From: Lentibacter sp965657785
Lineage (GTDB): Bacteria > Pseudomonadota > Alphaproteobacteria > Rhodobacterales > Rhodobacteraceae
NCBI RefSeq assembly: GCF_965657785.1
Contig: NZ_CBFHPP010000006.1
Location: forward strand, 62,001 to 126,000
Direction of reading: 5' to 3'
DNA: 64,000 bases
Each line of letters opens with the position of its first letter. Position 1 is the first letter of the stretch. Below the pieces are notes generated by a model. It searched no databases. It was not told the origin of the DNA and saw only the letters and a program-made list of their open reading frames with translations. The position numbers were made by a program, and so were the translations under genes. This document shows positions 15,904 through 25,031 of the stretch, piece by piece.

Positions 15904-17567
15904 CAGATCTGGTGATGCGCCCGCCTGAGCAAGTGATGACACTCTCTCGCCTCGGGAGCCTGCACCAATGTCGACTGTCCTTCATGCGCCAGCTCTTGCG
16001 CCGTATGCGCCGCGAAAACTGGCAGATCACCCGCCCCCGTTTTGATATTTCCATGCGCGGCGAAGGCGTCGCCGTCTATACGGCTCAAGGCCCCACGCGC
16101 GCCTATTCGCTTGTTGCTTTCGCTCATGACCTACCCGACGAGATGCGCTCTGACCGCGTCATCGCCACAGCATGGGACGCAACGTTCACCCTCTTTGACG
16201 GCATCCCGACAGAGCAGGATATCGAGCGGCTGCGCGCCAATGTGCCCTTGCAGGAAGCGGGCCGGGTCAGCGAAAAAGAGCTGTCCCTGTCTCGCGCCAA
16301 CCGGTCTGCGCGGCTCTGGGACTATGTTGTCGACTGCCTCGCCAAGGGCGAGCAGCCTGACACGGAAGAGCTTGCAAACGTCGGCTACCTCATGCGCACA
16401 ACAGCCGTTTATGGCTCTGGCAAATTCGGAGCATCTGATCGTGCTTTTGTTGGCGCGAGGTCCGAGTTTGAAGCGCCCTTTCAAGTCGAAATGCTCTCGG
16501 TCTACCTCACCCGCGCTTTTGTCGCCGATCTGGTCGAGCACATGGCAGCGCTCAAAGAGCCTGACGCGGCGGTGCCGCTTGCCCCTGCGCTGCGCCGCAG
16601 CCTCGGGATCGGGAACTCCACAGGCCTCGGCATGGCCCCCTTCCTTGTCAATCATCCGCGCCTCTTGAACAATTGGATCATGGCCCGCGAATACGCCCTC
16701 GCCAAAATTCGTGCCCTTCCAAGGGCCACCCTGTCTGAGATCACGGCGTTCAAGACCGCCTTTGAAAAGGCTCGCGCCTCTGTGGCGCTCTGGCGATCCG
16801 ATCACCCGATCCAGCAGGCCAAACTTGCCGCGCTTGGCAACGACATTTGCGCGCTGGAAAAAAAACTCCGGTCCTTTAACGGCGCGGAAGATGCGCCATG
16901 GAACGCCCTCTACCTCTGGGCCGAAGGCGCACTCTCTGAGGAAGGCCAAGAACTGGTCGTCTCGCTTCTCATGGAGCCGCACGGCGCAGTGCTTGAGGGC
17001 CTTGGCGCCTGTATGCAAGCCGATGAGCACGCGCTCTTCCGGATCGACGGCGCAATGCCTCTCAGCACCCTAAAATCGCTGATCAAAACGCATTATGCTT
17101 GGGCGCTCGCCACAGATTGGCACAGCCATGACGCCTCCGCTCGGCTCTGGTATGTCTCAGAATCCAAACTTGAGCCGCGCCTTGGCGAGCGCTTTGAAGA
17201 GCCGCTTGAGCCCTATGAGCAGCCCCTCGCGCCAGGCCGTGACGCCGCCTTCCTTTTTGCCGCGCTCAACGAGACAGACCACAGCACTGTGGCGGCCTTT
17301 CTCGTAGCGCACCCTGAGCACCGCCATATCGTGCGCCGCGTGCAAATGGCTCCAAGCCACCCCTACGCCGAAATCCGCGACAACACGATCGGCGCAGATA
17401 TGAAACCGATCGATATGCTGCGTGCAAAACTCAGCTTCTTTGGGGCAACGCATTTTGACCCCCGCTCAGACCGCTGGGTGCGGATCAATATGTTTCGTGG
17501 CGCACCCTACCCGCACGAACTGGCCCACGATCAGGATGACACATGGGTCTATGGGGCTGCCCGATGA
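15900..17567 (+). CDS. Conserved-looking protein of unknown function (555 aa)
   Basis: I do not recognise a family. The protein is soluble, without a signal peptide or membrane segment. Features: a basic N-terminal region (about 20-45), a Gly-rich segment IGNSTGLGMAPFLVNHPRLLNNW at about 235-257, a Trp/His-rich patch around TDWHSHDASARLWYVSESKLEPRLGERFEE at about 400-430, and an end rich in aromatic residues. Start and stop both overlap the neighbours by four bases (ATGA), so it is made in step with the M19-like protein and the DUF3726 protein and is probably their partner in one pathway. Confidence 0.85.
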   Translation: MTDLVMRPPEQVMTLSRLGSLHQCRLSFMRQLLRRMRRENWQITRPRFDISMRGEGVAVYTAQGPTRAYSLVAFAHDLPDEMRSDRVIATAWDATFTLFDGIPTEQDIERLRANVPLQEAGRVSEKELSLSRANRSARLWDYVVDCLAKGEQPDTEELANVGYLMRTTAVYGSGKFGASDRAFVGARSEFEAPFQVEMLSVYLTRAFVADLVEHMAALKEPDAAVPLAPALRRSLGIGNSTGLGMAPFLVNHPRLLNNWIMAREYALAKIRALPRATLSEITAFKTAFEKARASVALWRSDHPIQQAKLAALGNDICALEKKLRSFNGAEDAPWNALYLWAEGALSEEGQELVVSLLMEPHGAVLEGLGACMQADEHALFRIDGAMPLSTLKSLIKTHYAWALATDWHSHDASARLWYVSESKLEPRLGERFEEPLEPYEQPLAPGRDAAFLFAALNETDHSTVAAFLVAHPEHRHIVRRVQMAPSHPYAEIRDNTIGADMKPIDMLRAKLSFFGATHFDPRSDRWVRINMFRGAPYPHELAHDQDDTWVYGAAR

Positions 17568-18127
17568 GCTATTCCATGAGCGAAATTGAGAGCCACTGCC
17601 GCAAGGCCACGCGCGGTGCAGGCTTTTCTTGGGGCGAGGCCGAGGACGCGGGCCAAGCCGTGCGCCGCCTTTCCGCCGCTGGGCTGGCCGGGGCCGATGC
17701 GCTTTTGGCCTGCCTTACAGCCCGCGAAGCAGGCAAAGTCAAAGACAGCGCCTGCCCGATCAAACTTGGCAACCAGATGATTGATGGTGCAAAACCAGAC
17801 CTGAACGCGTGTCACACCCCGCTGTTGCTCCTGCCGTTCTTAAGCCTTCTTGCAGACGATCAAGGCACGGCGCTGAGCTTGCAAGGCAAAACCTTTCAGG
17901 GGTTGGCAACACCTGATGGCGGGCTCCATCTCATTCATCCTGCCCCAGAAGACAGCGGTTTGCGCATCCTGCCTTCAGCAGCGCCAAGCGCAGAGCTGGT
18001 TTGGCGCGCCGAATGTTCACAAGAAACCTATGACGCCCTCAACCTGTTTTGCCAGCGCACCTATGCGCCAGAAACAGACGCCAGTCGCGCAAAAGGCGCA
18101 GGCGCTGGAGAAGATGGTAACGCGTAA
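17564..18127 (+). CDS. DUF3726 domain-containing protein
   Basis: 187 residues from an ATG that overlaps the upstream stop (ATGA). The N-terminal pattern SEIESHCRKATRGAGFSWGEAEDAGQAVRRL matches DUF3726 as I know it; function is unknown. The protein is small and soluble with Ala-rich helices. It closes the operon with aldehyde dehydrogenase, M19-like protein and the 555-residue unknown. An alternative start four codons on (17576) is possible. The last dozen residues are Gly/Ala-rich and probably disordered. Confidence 0.75.
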   Translation: MSYSMSEIESHCRKATRGAGFSWGEAEDAGQAVRRLSAAGLAGADALLACLTAREAGKVKDSACPIKLGNQMIDGAKPDLNACHTPLLLLPFLSLLADDQGTALSLQGKTFQGLATPDGGLHLIHPAPEDSGLRILPSAAPSAELVWRAECSQETYDALNLFCQRTYAPETDASRAKGAGAGEDGNA

Positions 18128-18172
18128 AGCATATCACTTGTTCGAGACCATACGCTCGCATAGGCTTTCTCC

Positions 18173-18703
18173 ATGACCAAAACACGCCTCACACAGCAAG
18201 ACTGGATCGACGCTGGCTTTTTAGCGCTCAAAGCGCAAGGGCCCGCGGCCCTAAAGGCAGAGCCGCTTGCGCGAGCGCTCAACACAACCAAAGGGTCATT
18301 TTATTGGCACTTCCGCGACGTGCCCGCTTTTCAAAACCAAATGCTCACCCATTGGGAAGAGGCAGCGCTGACAGGGCTGATTGCTGAAATCGAAGAGCAA
18401 AACACAGCCCACACAGCTTTGCAAAAATTTGTGCATCTGGTCGCTGATCCTCAAGGCGCAACCACAGCCGTAAGAGCTTGGGCACAATCAGACCCATCGG
18501 TTGCCAACGCGCTCGCAGAAATCGACAATGCGCGCCTCAAATACCTCGCCGCATTGCTCAAGCGCGCAGGCGTCAGCAATCCGGATATCGCCAAAGCACT
18601 CTATGCAGCGGCCATTGGTGCCCAGATATTGCCGCAGACAGAAGCTGGCGCGACGCAGGCCTCTCTCGATACCATGATCGACCTTATTCTGGCACTGAGA
18701 TGA
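18173..18703 (+). CDS. TetR-family transcriptional regulator
   Basis: 176 residues. The helix-turn-helix is at about 25-45 (PLARALNTTKGSFYWHFRDVPAF), with the characteristic GSFYWHF of the recognition helix and its follow-on. The C-terminal ligand domain is short. It starts 45 bp after the DUF3726 gene and overlaps the META lipoprotein start by four bases. Its targets are unknown; the lipoprotein gene or itself are the obvious ones. Confidence 0.9.
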   Translation: MTKTRLTQQDWIDAGFLALKAQGPAALKAEPLARALNTTKGSFYWHFRDVPAFQNQMLTHWEEAALTGLIAEIEEQNTAHTALQKFVHLVADPQGATTAVRAWAQSDPSVANALAEIDNARLKYLAALLKRAGVSNPDIAKALYAAAIGAQILPQTEAGATQASLDTMIDLILALR

Positions 18704-19110
18704 AGCCGATGAAACACAGTCTCCATGTTTTAACGCTGCTCACTGCGCTGGCAACCCTTCCCGCCTGCCAATCAGACGAAACACTGCGAGGCTTCAGCGG
18801 CGACACAAGCCTCTGGCATTTGCAAGAGATCAACGGTGCCGCCTTTCCGGCCCGCGCCACGCTCAACTTCCCCGAAAAAGGCAGGCTTGCAGGTAAAGCG
18901 CCGTGCAATCGCTACTTTGGAACCCTAGAGGTGCCTTATCCGTGGTTTGAGGCGCGTCAAATCGGCGTCACCAAAATGGCCTGCCCCGATTTGGCCGCCG
19001 AGGGCCTCTTCTTTGCAGCGCTCGCAGAAATGACGCTGTCTGAAGTCTCGGGCGACACGCTCATCCTGAGCAATGACGCAGGCCAAGAGATGGTGTTTAA
19101 AGCGGAGTGA
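18700..19110 (+). CDS. META-domain (HslJ-like) lipoprotein
   Basis: 136 residues. The signal peptide ends in a lipobox LPAC at about residues 20-23, so the mature protein is lipid-anchored. The rest fits the META/HslJ domain: WHLQEINGAAFPARATLNFPEKGRLAGKAPCNRYFG, then ITVTKMACP-like VTKMACPDLAAEGLFFAALAEM. Proteins of this group are linked to heat or drug tolerance in some bacteria, but the molecular role is unknown. The ATG at 18700 overlaps the tetR stop; 18709 is an alternative. Its 3' end overlaps recO, which runs the other way, by 14 bp. Confidence 0.82.
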   Translation: MKPMKHSLHVLTLLTALATLPACQSDETLRGFSGDTSLWHLQEINGAAFPARATLNFPEKGRLAGKAPCNRYFGTLEVPYPWFEARQIGVTKMACPDLAAEGLFFAALAEMTLSEVSGDTLILSNDAGQEMVFKAE

Positions 19111-19831
19111 ACCGCCGCTCAAAGACAGTTAGAAAGCGTGCCCGCGCATCAGGCAAAGGCTTTGTGCCCAGCTCTGGCGCAAGATGCTCGGCCAGAAAAT
19201 ACCCCGTCAGTCGTAAGCCCGCAGCGACCTCGGTATCATCCGCATCGCCTTCTCCGAGCAAAACAGGCGGCAGTTCCAAAAGCTTGCTCGCCCATTCGCC
19301 CGCGCCCGCTGCGGTGACAGCACGCCCTGTCTTGGGCGACACATAGGCAAGCCCCTCTTCTGCGCCCGTCACGGCACAACAGCTCAGATCAAGCCCGAAG
19401 CCCAGCTCTTCCAAGAGCGCCACCTCCCACTTGAGGTAGGCCAGTGGCCAGATCTCGTCTTGCCCGAGCAAGTCCATCAAGGCCTCAGTGCGCCTGTAAA
19501 GCGGTAAGTGCACTTCCCGCTCAGGCAAGGCATAGCGCAGCAAAGCCGTCACTGTATTCAGTCCCGCCAAAGCAAGGCGCGAGTTCATGACCTGCGCCGA
19601 ACGAGAGCGCATGAGTTCGGCGCTAAAGCTTCCCAGATGCTCTTCAAGCCGTGCGCGCCACATTAGATCAAGCTGCGCCCCCGGCTGCAAAACCGGAGCC
19701 ATCTTGCGGCTTGCCCCACCGCGCACAACACCAGAGTGCAAGCCGCGCTCAGGCGTGAGCACGTCAAGAATGGCGCTGCTTTCGCCATGGGGCCGAACGG
19801 CCAGCAAAATTCCAGTGTCACGCCATTCCAT
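19097..19831 (-). CDS. recO: DNA repair protein RecO
   Basis: 244 residues, normal length. RecO helps load RecA onto SSB-coated gaps in the RecF pathway and anneals single strands. The N-terminal OB fold is seen in EWRDTGILLAVRPHGESSAILDVLTPERGLHSGVVRGGAS; the helical part follows with YLKWEVALLEELGFGLDLS, a usual family block. The zinc-binding cysteines found in some RecO proteins are reduced to CC at DLSCCAVTG. It is the last gene of the minus-strand group after the Tm-1-like gene with a 10-bp gap, and its 3' end overlaps the lipoprotein gene. Confidence 0.95.
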   Translation of the reverse strand: MEWRDTGILLAVRPHGESSAILDVLTPERGLHSGVVRGGASRKMAPVLQPGAQLDLMWRARLEEHLGSFSAELMRSRSAQVMNSRLALAGLNTVTALLRYALPEREVHLPLYRRTEALMDLLGQDEIWPLAYLKWEVALLEELGFGLDLSCCAVTGAEEGLAYVSPKTGRAVTAAGAGEWASKLLELPPVLLGEGDADDTEVAAGLRLTGYFLAEHLAPELGTKPLPDARARFLTVFERRFTPL

Positions 19832-19841
19832 GCGCGCGAGA

Positions 19842-21077
19842 TTAGCGCGTCACAACGCCCTCTGCGAGCCATTTATCAAAGACAGACAGCACCGCCTCGG
19901 CAAAGGCTGCGTCGTTGATATGACAGTCAAGTGCATGGCTCGTGGCGTTTGCGGGTATCTGCTGTTGCATAGCGCCCATAAAGGCCGCAAGACCTGCGCC
20001 ATCATGCAACGGCGCGCCCTCACGGTCCCACTCGTTACAGCCCTGAAGCGGCAGAAAAACCTCGGTTGGCCCAGTCGCCTGCGCAAGCTTGCCACACATC
20101 ACTTCTGCCAGTTCCACGCGGTCCTCGGCTCCGATCATCGCCGAGCTGAGCAAGCGGTTGTGCGCATGGGTCTCATAGCCTGCAAGCCGCGCGGGCGGCT
20201 CCTGCCAGCCGACAAAATCCACCAGATCATAACACCCAGGCGCAATCATCTGTGGAACGCCTTTGCGCCCCGCATTGGTCAAACGGTCCGCGCCTGCGGT
20301 GATGTTTGAGCCAAAATGGTGGTTGGTCACTTCCTGCGGTGCAAAGTCCATCACGGCTGCAAAAGCGCCCTCGGCGGCCAGCCCCTCAAAGGCGCGCCCG
20401 CCCATGCCCGTGGCATGAAACACCGCCACTTCAAAGCCGCGCTCTTCCAAAGCTGGTTTGAGCGCCACCATATAGCGAAGCACGGTTTTGCCAAAAGAGG
20501 TCATGCCAATCAGCGGCTTGTCCCATTTCGGCGGCTCCACAGCCCGCGCCGCGCCCAGAACAGCGCCAGCAGCTTGGCTCAGGGAGGATTTGCAAACCGA
20601 ATTCAGCCCATAAAGTCCACCGCCCCACAAGATCATCTGAATATCAGGCGCAAGCCGTTCGGGCGGCAACATCGCCGAGAACGACACTGTCGAAACAACA
20701 TATTTCGGCACGCCCAATGGCAGTGCTGCGCAAACATCAAGTGCAAGGTCTGTGCCCATAGAACCGCCAAGCACAATCACACCGTCAAACTTGCCCGCTC
20801 GGTAAAGCTTGAGCGCCAGCGCTGAAGCGCCCTCAGCCATGATCTGCATCGCAACGTTTTCATCCCCTGCCGCAATCGCGGCCTTGATGGTGCTTCCGCC
20901 CGCTTCGGCCACATCATGCTTGGAATAATCCGTGGGCTTTGACGGCTCGCCCAAAACGCTCACATCCATCGTGGCCACCTGTCCACCCTGCGCACGGATC
21001 ACATCAGCCAGATAGCCAAGCTCATCATCTTTGGTGTCATAGGTGCCCACAATCAGGATCGTTTTGTCTTGGCTCAT
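19842..21077 (-). CDS. Tm-1-like ATP-binding (UPF0261) protein
   Basis: 411 residues from the ATG at 21077, which follows GGAGAG; the longer open frame upstream is not family-like. Opening TILIVGTYDTKDDELGYLADVIR and the blocks GGSTIKAA, VIVLGGSMGTDLAL, VSTVSFS, GMTSFGKT and FHATGMGGRAFE define the family. Plants' Tm-1 blocks a viral replicase; bacterial members sit in catabolic operons and may be kinase-like or ATP-dependent lyases. Often a TIM-barrel partner is encoded next door; none is here. The operon context with APH kinase, aldehyde dehydrogenase and Tct transport suggests carbon-source catabolism. Confidence 0.88.
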   Translation of the reverse strand: MSQDKTILIVGTYDTKDDELGYLADVIRAQGGQVATMDVSVLGEPSKPTDYSKHDVAEAGGSTIKAAIAAGDENVAMQIMAEGASALALKLYRAGKFDGVIVLGGSMGTDLALDVCAALPLGVPKYVVSTVSFSAMLPPERLAPDIQMILWGGGLYGLNSVCKSSLSQAAGAVLGAARAVEPPKWDKPLIGMTSFGKTVLRYMVALKPALEERGFEVAVFHATGMGGRAFEGLAAEGAFAAVMDFAPQEVTNHHFGSNITAGADRLTNAGRKGVPQMIAPGCYDLVDFVGWQEPPARLAGYETHAHNRLLSSAMIGAEDRVELAEVMCGKLAQATGPTEVFLPLQGCNEWDREGAPLHDGAGLAAFMGAMQQQIPANATSHALDCHINDAAFAEAVLSVFDKWLAEGVVTR

Positions 21078-21078
21078 C

Positions 21079-22026
21079 TCATCTCTCCATAAACGCTTGC
21101 GCCAGTTTGAGCGCAGTTGCATTGGCCCGCGCCGCGCGCGCGGCAGTGTTCGGCTCGCCCGCTCTGTCCATAAACCAGCCCGGATAGGTAAAAGCACGCA
21201 GCATCAGAAACAGGTCCAGCTCTTCAGCATCAACCTTGGCGCGCACAGCATACCCCTCACAAAGTGCAACGCGCAATTCGGGGTAGTCGGGCTTATCCAT
21301 AAACCGTAACAGAAATGTCGCCAGCTCAAAGCTGCGAAAGCCATAGCCACCATCGTCAAAATCTATGAGGCCAACCTTAGCCCCGTCCCACATGACATTC
21401 TGGCCGACGAGGTCGGCATGGATCAACCCGTAGTCAAGCGCGCTTTCCCGCTCGGCCAAGGCTGCATCCGCCTTGCCACGCGCCGCCAGCACCAAATCGC
21501 GCTCAGCCGCACTAAAATCAGGGTGCTGCCAAAACTTCCCCCACAACGGCGCATCGCCCAAAAGCCCCGCGCGGTCCCATGCAGGGCGGGCAAAGCCCAT
21601 AGACGGCTGCCAAGCATCGCAAGCCGTGTGCAACGCCGCCATGACCGCGCCAAGCTTGCGACAGAACGCAGGCCTGTCGCTGACATTTTCCATTTCGCCC
21701 GGCTCCCCCAAGGGCGCGCCGTCAAGCCATGAGATCATACTCACAAGCTGGCCTTCAACCTCGGTGACAAGCGCCCCAGATGGCAAGGCAAGAGGCCGCG
21801 GCACAGGCAAGCCCGCCTCTGCCATGGCCTCAATCCACGCGAGTTCGTGGCGTAACTCTTCTGCGCTGCGATAGCCGATACGGTGCAGGCGCAGCGCATA
21901 AGTCTCTCCTGCTTCCACATGGTAAACCACATTCTCACGCGCCGCAGCCAGCCTGATCTGCGGGCGTTCAAACCCCCAAGACCGAGCCGCTTTTGCCGCG
22001 CGCTCCAAACTCAAAGTTGAATCCAA
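21079..22026 (-). CDS. APH-fold phosphotransferase (aminoglycoside phosphotransferase/homoserine kinase II-like)
   Basis: 315 residues. Kinase-fold motifs: N-lobe ENVVYHVEAGETYALRLHRIG, catalytic loop YGLIHADLVGQNVMWD (HxDxxxxN) at about 196-210, and metal-binding GLIDFDDGGYG just after. The fold includes homoserine, hydroxylysine and choline kinases; a small-molecule metabolite is the likely substrate. It lies between the aldehyde dehydrogenase, whose stop it overlaps by 16 bp, and the Tm-1-like gene one base on. An antibiotic-resistance role is unlikely here because all neighbours are catabolic. Confidence 0.88.
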   Translation of the reverse strand: MDSTLSLERAAKAARSWGFERPQIRLAAARENVVYHVEAGETYALRLHRIGYRSAEELRHELAWIEAMAEAGLPVPRPLALPSGALVTEVEGQLVSMISWLDGAPLGEPGEMENVSDRPAFCRKLGAVMAALHTACDAWQPSMGFARPAWDRAGLLGDAPLWGKFWQHPDFSAAERDLVLAARGKADAALAERESALDYGLIHADLVGQNVMWDGAKVGLIDFDDGGYGFRSFELATFLLRFMDKPDYPELRVALCEGYAVRAKVDAEELDLFLMLRAFTYPGWFMDRAGEPNTAARAARANATALKLAQAFMER

Positions 22027-23492
22027 GCCGTTTTAAGATCGACATATTTTTCGATCGCGTGAAGCGATTTGTCATGCCCGTTGCCCGACTGCTTCACGCC
22101 CCCCAGTGGCACGGAATTATCCGATCCACCATAGGTATTCACATGAACGATCCCCGCGCGAATGCCGTGCACCATACGGTGCGCACGACTTAAGTTGGAG
22201 GTCCAGACACCCGCCGAAAGGCCATACTCCGTCCCGTTGGCAAGGCTCACGGCCTCCTCATCCCTGTCAAACGCTGTGACTGCCAGCACAGGACCAAAGA
22301 CCTCATTTTGGAAAACGGTATGCCCGCGCTCGACGCCCGTGAGGATCGTCGGCGCCATATAATAGCCCCCTGTTCCTTCCAGTATGCGTCCGCCGCCGCT
22401 GATAGCCTCGGCCCCCTCAGCCACCGCTTTTTGAACAAAGCCAAGGTTGCCCTCAAGCTGCGGCATAGAGTTCACCGCGCCAATCTGTGTGCCAAGATCA
22501 AGCGGATCACCCACCTTGAGCTTCTCGGCCTCTGCCGCCATCAGAGCGACAAACTCGTCATGCACCGAGCGCTCGACCAAAAGCCGCGAGCCGGCCACAC
22601 AGACCTGACCCGAATTGCGGAAAATCCCCATTGCCGAAACCTTGGCCGCAAGCCCCAGATCAGGCGCGTCAGCAAAAACGATGTTGGGCGATTTGCCGCC
22701 AAGCTCCAGATAAACACGCTTGAGATTGGAGCGCGCCGAATATTCCAGCAAGCGCCGGCCCACGCCCCCAGAGCCCGTGAACACCAAGACGTCGACATCA
22801 TGGCTCAGCGCCAGCGCCTCCCCTGTCACAGCGCCCTGCCCCGTGACGACATTCAAAACCCCGTCAGGCAGCCCCGCCTCGGCGCAGATTTCTGCAAGCC
22901 TGAGGAGCGAAAGCGACGCCGTCTCGGCGGGTTTCAAGACCACAGAATTCCCCGTCGCAAGCGCTGGCGCAAGCTTCCATGCGCCAATCATCAGAGGGAA
23001 GTTCCAAGGCACAATCGCGCCCACAACTCCGACAGGCGTATGATGCACAAGCCCCAAAACGTCGGGGGCCGTCGGCGCGACCTCGCCATAAATCTTGTCC
23101 AGCGCTTCGGCGTAATAGCGGAAGGTTCCCGCCGCCGATCCCGCCTCGGCCTTGAGCGCCATATTGAATTCCGTGCCGTTGTCGCGCACGCCCAAAACGG
23201 TCAACTCAAGCGCATATTGCTCGATCAAATCGGCAATCTTGTGCAGCACTTTCTTGCGCCCCGCGGGCGGCATATCGCGCCAGCGCCCGTCTTCAAAGGC
23301 GCGTCGGGCCGCCGCCACCGCGCGCTCAACATCAGGGGCCGTCGCCCCCTCGATCGTGGTGAGCTTTTGCCCGTCAATCGGAGACAAAACATCAAACGCC
23401 TCACCCGACGCCTCTTGCCACGATCCGTCAATAAACAGTTTTTGCGGCGCGATTTCTACGTGGCGCAGCGCGTCAATATGGCTCTGGTCCAT
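22011..23492 (-). CDS. Aldehyde dehydrogenase (PuuC/betaine-aldehyde-type)
   Basis: 493 residues. Catalytic Cys298 is in NSGQVCVAGSR; the Glu is in LELGGKSPNIV; the Asn is in PWNFPLMIGAW; the cofactor loop is VFTGSGGVGRRL. Sequence style is that of gamma-glutamyl-aminobutyraldehyde or betaine-aldehyde dehydrogenases, which take amino-aldehydes made by aminotransferases. A class III aminotransferase is encoded across the control region, so transamination followed by oxidation is a plausible route. The ATG has GAGG upstream; TctA ends 6 bp before. Confidence 0.9.
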   Translation of the reverse strand: MDQSHIDALRHVEIAPQKLFIDGSWQEASGEAFDVLSPIDGQKLTTIEGATAPDVERAVAAARRAFEDGRWRDMPPAGRKKVLHKIADLIEQYALELTVLGVRDNGTEFNMALKAEAGSAAGTFRYYAEALDKIYGEVAPTAPDVLGLVHHTPVGVVGAIVPWNFPLMIGAWKLAPALATGNSVVLKPAETASLSLLRLAEICAEAGLPDGVLNVVTGQGAVTGEALALSHDVDVLVFTGSGGVGRRLLEYSARSNLKRVYLELGGKSPNIVFADAPDLGLAAKVSAMGIFRNSGQVCVAGSRLLVERSVHDEFVALMAAEAEKLKVGDPLDLGTQIGAVNSMPQLEGNLGFVQKAVAEGAEAISGGGRILEGTGGYYMAPTILTGVERGHTVFQNEVFGPVLAVTAFDRDEEAVSLANGTEYGLSAGVWTSNLSRAHRMVHGIRAGIVHVNTYGGSDNSVPLGGVKQSGNGHDKSLHAIEKYVDLKTAWIQL

Positions 23493-23498
23493 TAGGTG

Positions 23499-25019
23499 TT
23501 ACCTCATTTGTGTGTCGTGCATATCATGATCAAGCTCAGGCTGATGCGCGCGATATTCTTTTAACAAAGTGCGCAAATGCAGAGCCAAAACCAAAAGGAT
23601 CAGACTGAACAGAATAAAAGCAATGGGTCGATCAATCATATCCAACGGCGTCTTGAGGCGTGGCAGTGAAGACCGCAGTTTCACTTCCATAATCCCGCCC
23701 AGAACCATCCCAAGGATAATCGGGACAATCGGCAGGTTGAGGCGTTTTAAAATCAATCCCAAAACCCCAAACCCAGCCGCAATCATACAATCGGTCAGCG
23801 AATTTCTCAGGCTGTAAACCCCGACAAAAGACAGGATCAGGATCATTACGCCCAGAAACCGTGTCGGCACACGAATGATCCTGGTGAGTAGGTTTGTGGA
23901 GAACAGCAAAAACACCACAACGATCACGTTGAGCAGAATAAGCGCCATATAAAGCCCGTAAACCAGATCAATATTGTTCTGAAAAAGCTGCGGCCCCGGA
24001 ATAACATTGTGCACATAAAACACCGAAAGCATCATCGCCGTAAGCGCTTCGCCGGGAATGCCCAGCGCAAGGAGAGGGATCATTGCAGCCGCAGGCACAG
24101 CATTGTTCGCCGCTTCCGAGGCAATCAGCCCTTCAGGCGAGCCTTTGCCAAAAAGATCAGGCTTTTTCGAGCTTTTTTGCGCATAGGTATAGCTCATGAA
24201 TTGCGCCGTAAATTCTCCTGTCCCGGGGATCATCCCGAGGATCACACCAAAACCCGACGCCACAGTGGCGACGCGCTTGTGCTTCAGAAGCTCCTTAAAC
24301 CCGTCGGTCATCCTGCCAGTGACGGGTTTGGCGTCAGGGCTAGTGTCAGGTGCCGTGAGCAGGAAAAAAGCTTGGCTCAAAGCAAACAGACCCAGCACAA
24401 CCACAATCAGATTGATCCCCGAGCTGAGAAACGAATATCCGAACGTATAGCGCTGCGTATAGGTCACAGCGTCAAGCCCGACCGTCTGAAGAAAGATCCC
24501 GAACATCGCCAGCAAACCCGCCGCAAATATCTGCCCACGGTGCGCAAGAATAACGAGAATAATCCCCAATAGGGCCGCGAGGAAAATCTCCCGACTGCCA
24601 AACATTGGCGCAATATAGGCCAGCACTGGCGACAGCAGGATAAGACTGATAATGCCAAATATCCCGCCCCAAAACGACGCGCTATAAGCCAGCGATACGG
24701 CGCGGTGTCCCTCTCCACGCTCCGTCATTGGGTAGCCGTCATAAGAGGTCAGAGCATTGACAGCCGTGCCTGGCGTATTGATCAAAACAGCAGGGATCGC
24801 CCCCCCATACATCGAAGAGCCATATATGCCCAACAGCATGGTCAGCCCGACAATCGGCTCCATTGAAAACGTAGCCGGCAACAAAATCGCAATCGCAACC
24901 GCAGGGCCAACCCCCGGGATCGCCCCGATAATCACACCACCGATAGACCCCACCAGAAGCGCGGCAAAAACGTCCCATCGGGCAAGCATTTCAACGCCAG
25001 CAATCAGATTTTCAAACAT
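23499..25019 (-). CDS. Tripartite tricarboxylate transporter, large permease TctA
   Basis: 506 residues with about 11-12 hydrophobic segments. Opening SIGGVIIGAIPGVGPAVAIAILLP and the blocks LGIYGSSMYGGAIPAVLINTPGT and GMIPGTGEFTAQFMSY are the two inverted signature repeats of the family. With TctB and TctC it forms an ion-driven importer for organic acids. It lies 12 bp after TctB and 6 bp before the aldehyde dehydrogenase. Substrate likely a carboxylate processed by the operon's enzymes. Confidence 0.95.
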   Translation of the reverse strand: MFENLIAGVEMLARWDVFAALLVGSIGGVIIGAIPGVGPAVAIAILLPATFSMEPIVGLTMLLGIYGSSMYGGAIPAVLINTPGTAVNALTSYDGYPMTERGEGHRAVSLAYSASFWGGIFGIISLILLSPVLAYIAPMFGSREIFLAALLGIILVILAHRGQIFAAGLLAMFGIFLQTVGLDAVTYTQRYTFGYSFLSSGINLIVVVLGLFALSQAFFLLTAPDTSPDAKPVTGRMTDGFKELLKHKRVATVASGFGVILGMIPGTGEFTAQFMSYTYAQKSSKKPDLFGKGSPEGLIASEAANNAVPAAAMIPLLALGIPGEALTAMMLSVFYVHNVIPGPQLFQNNIDLVYGLYMALILLNVIVVVFLLFSTNLLTRIIRVPTRFLGVMILILSFVGVYSLRNSLTDCMIAAGFGVLGLILKRLNLPIVPIILGMVLGGIMEVKLRSSLPRLKTPLDMIDRPIAFILFSLILLVLALHLRTLLKEYRAHQPELDHDMHDTQMR

Positions 25020-25031
25020 AAGGTCTTCCGA

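Noticed and set aside
21079..22026. Aminoglycoside resistance gene
   Set aside because: APH-fold proteins include many metabolite kinases; the operon is catabolic and there is no mobile context.
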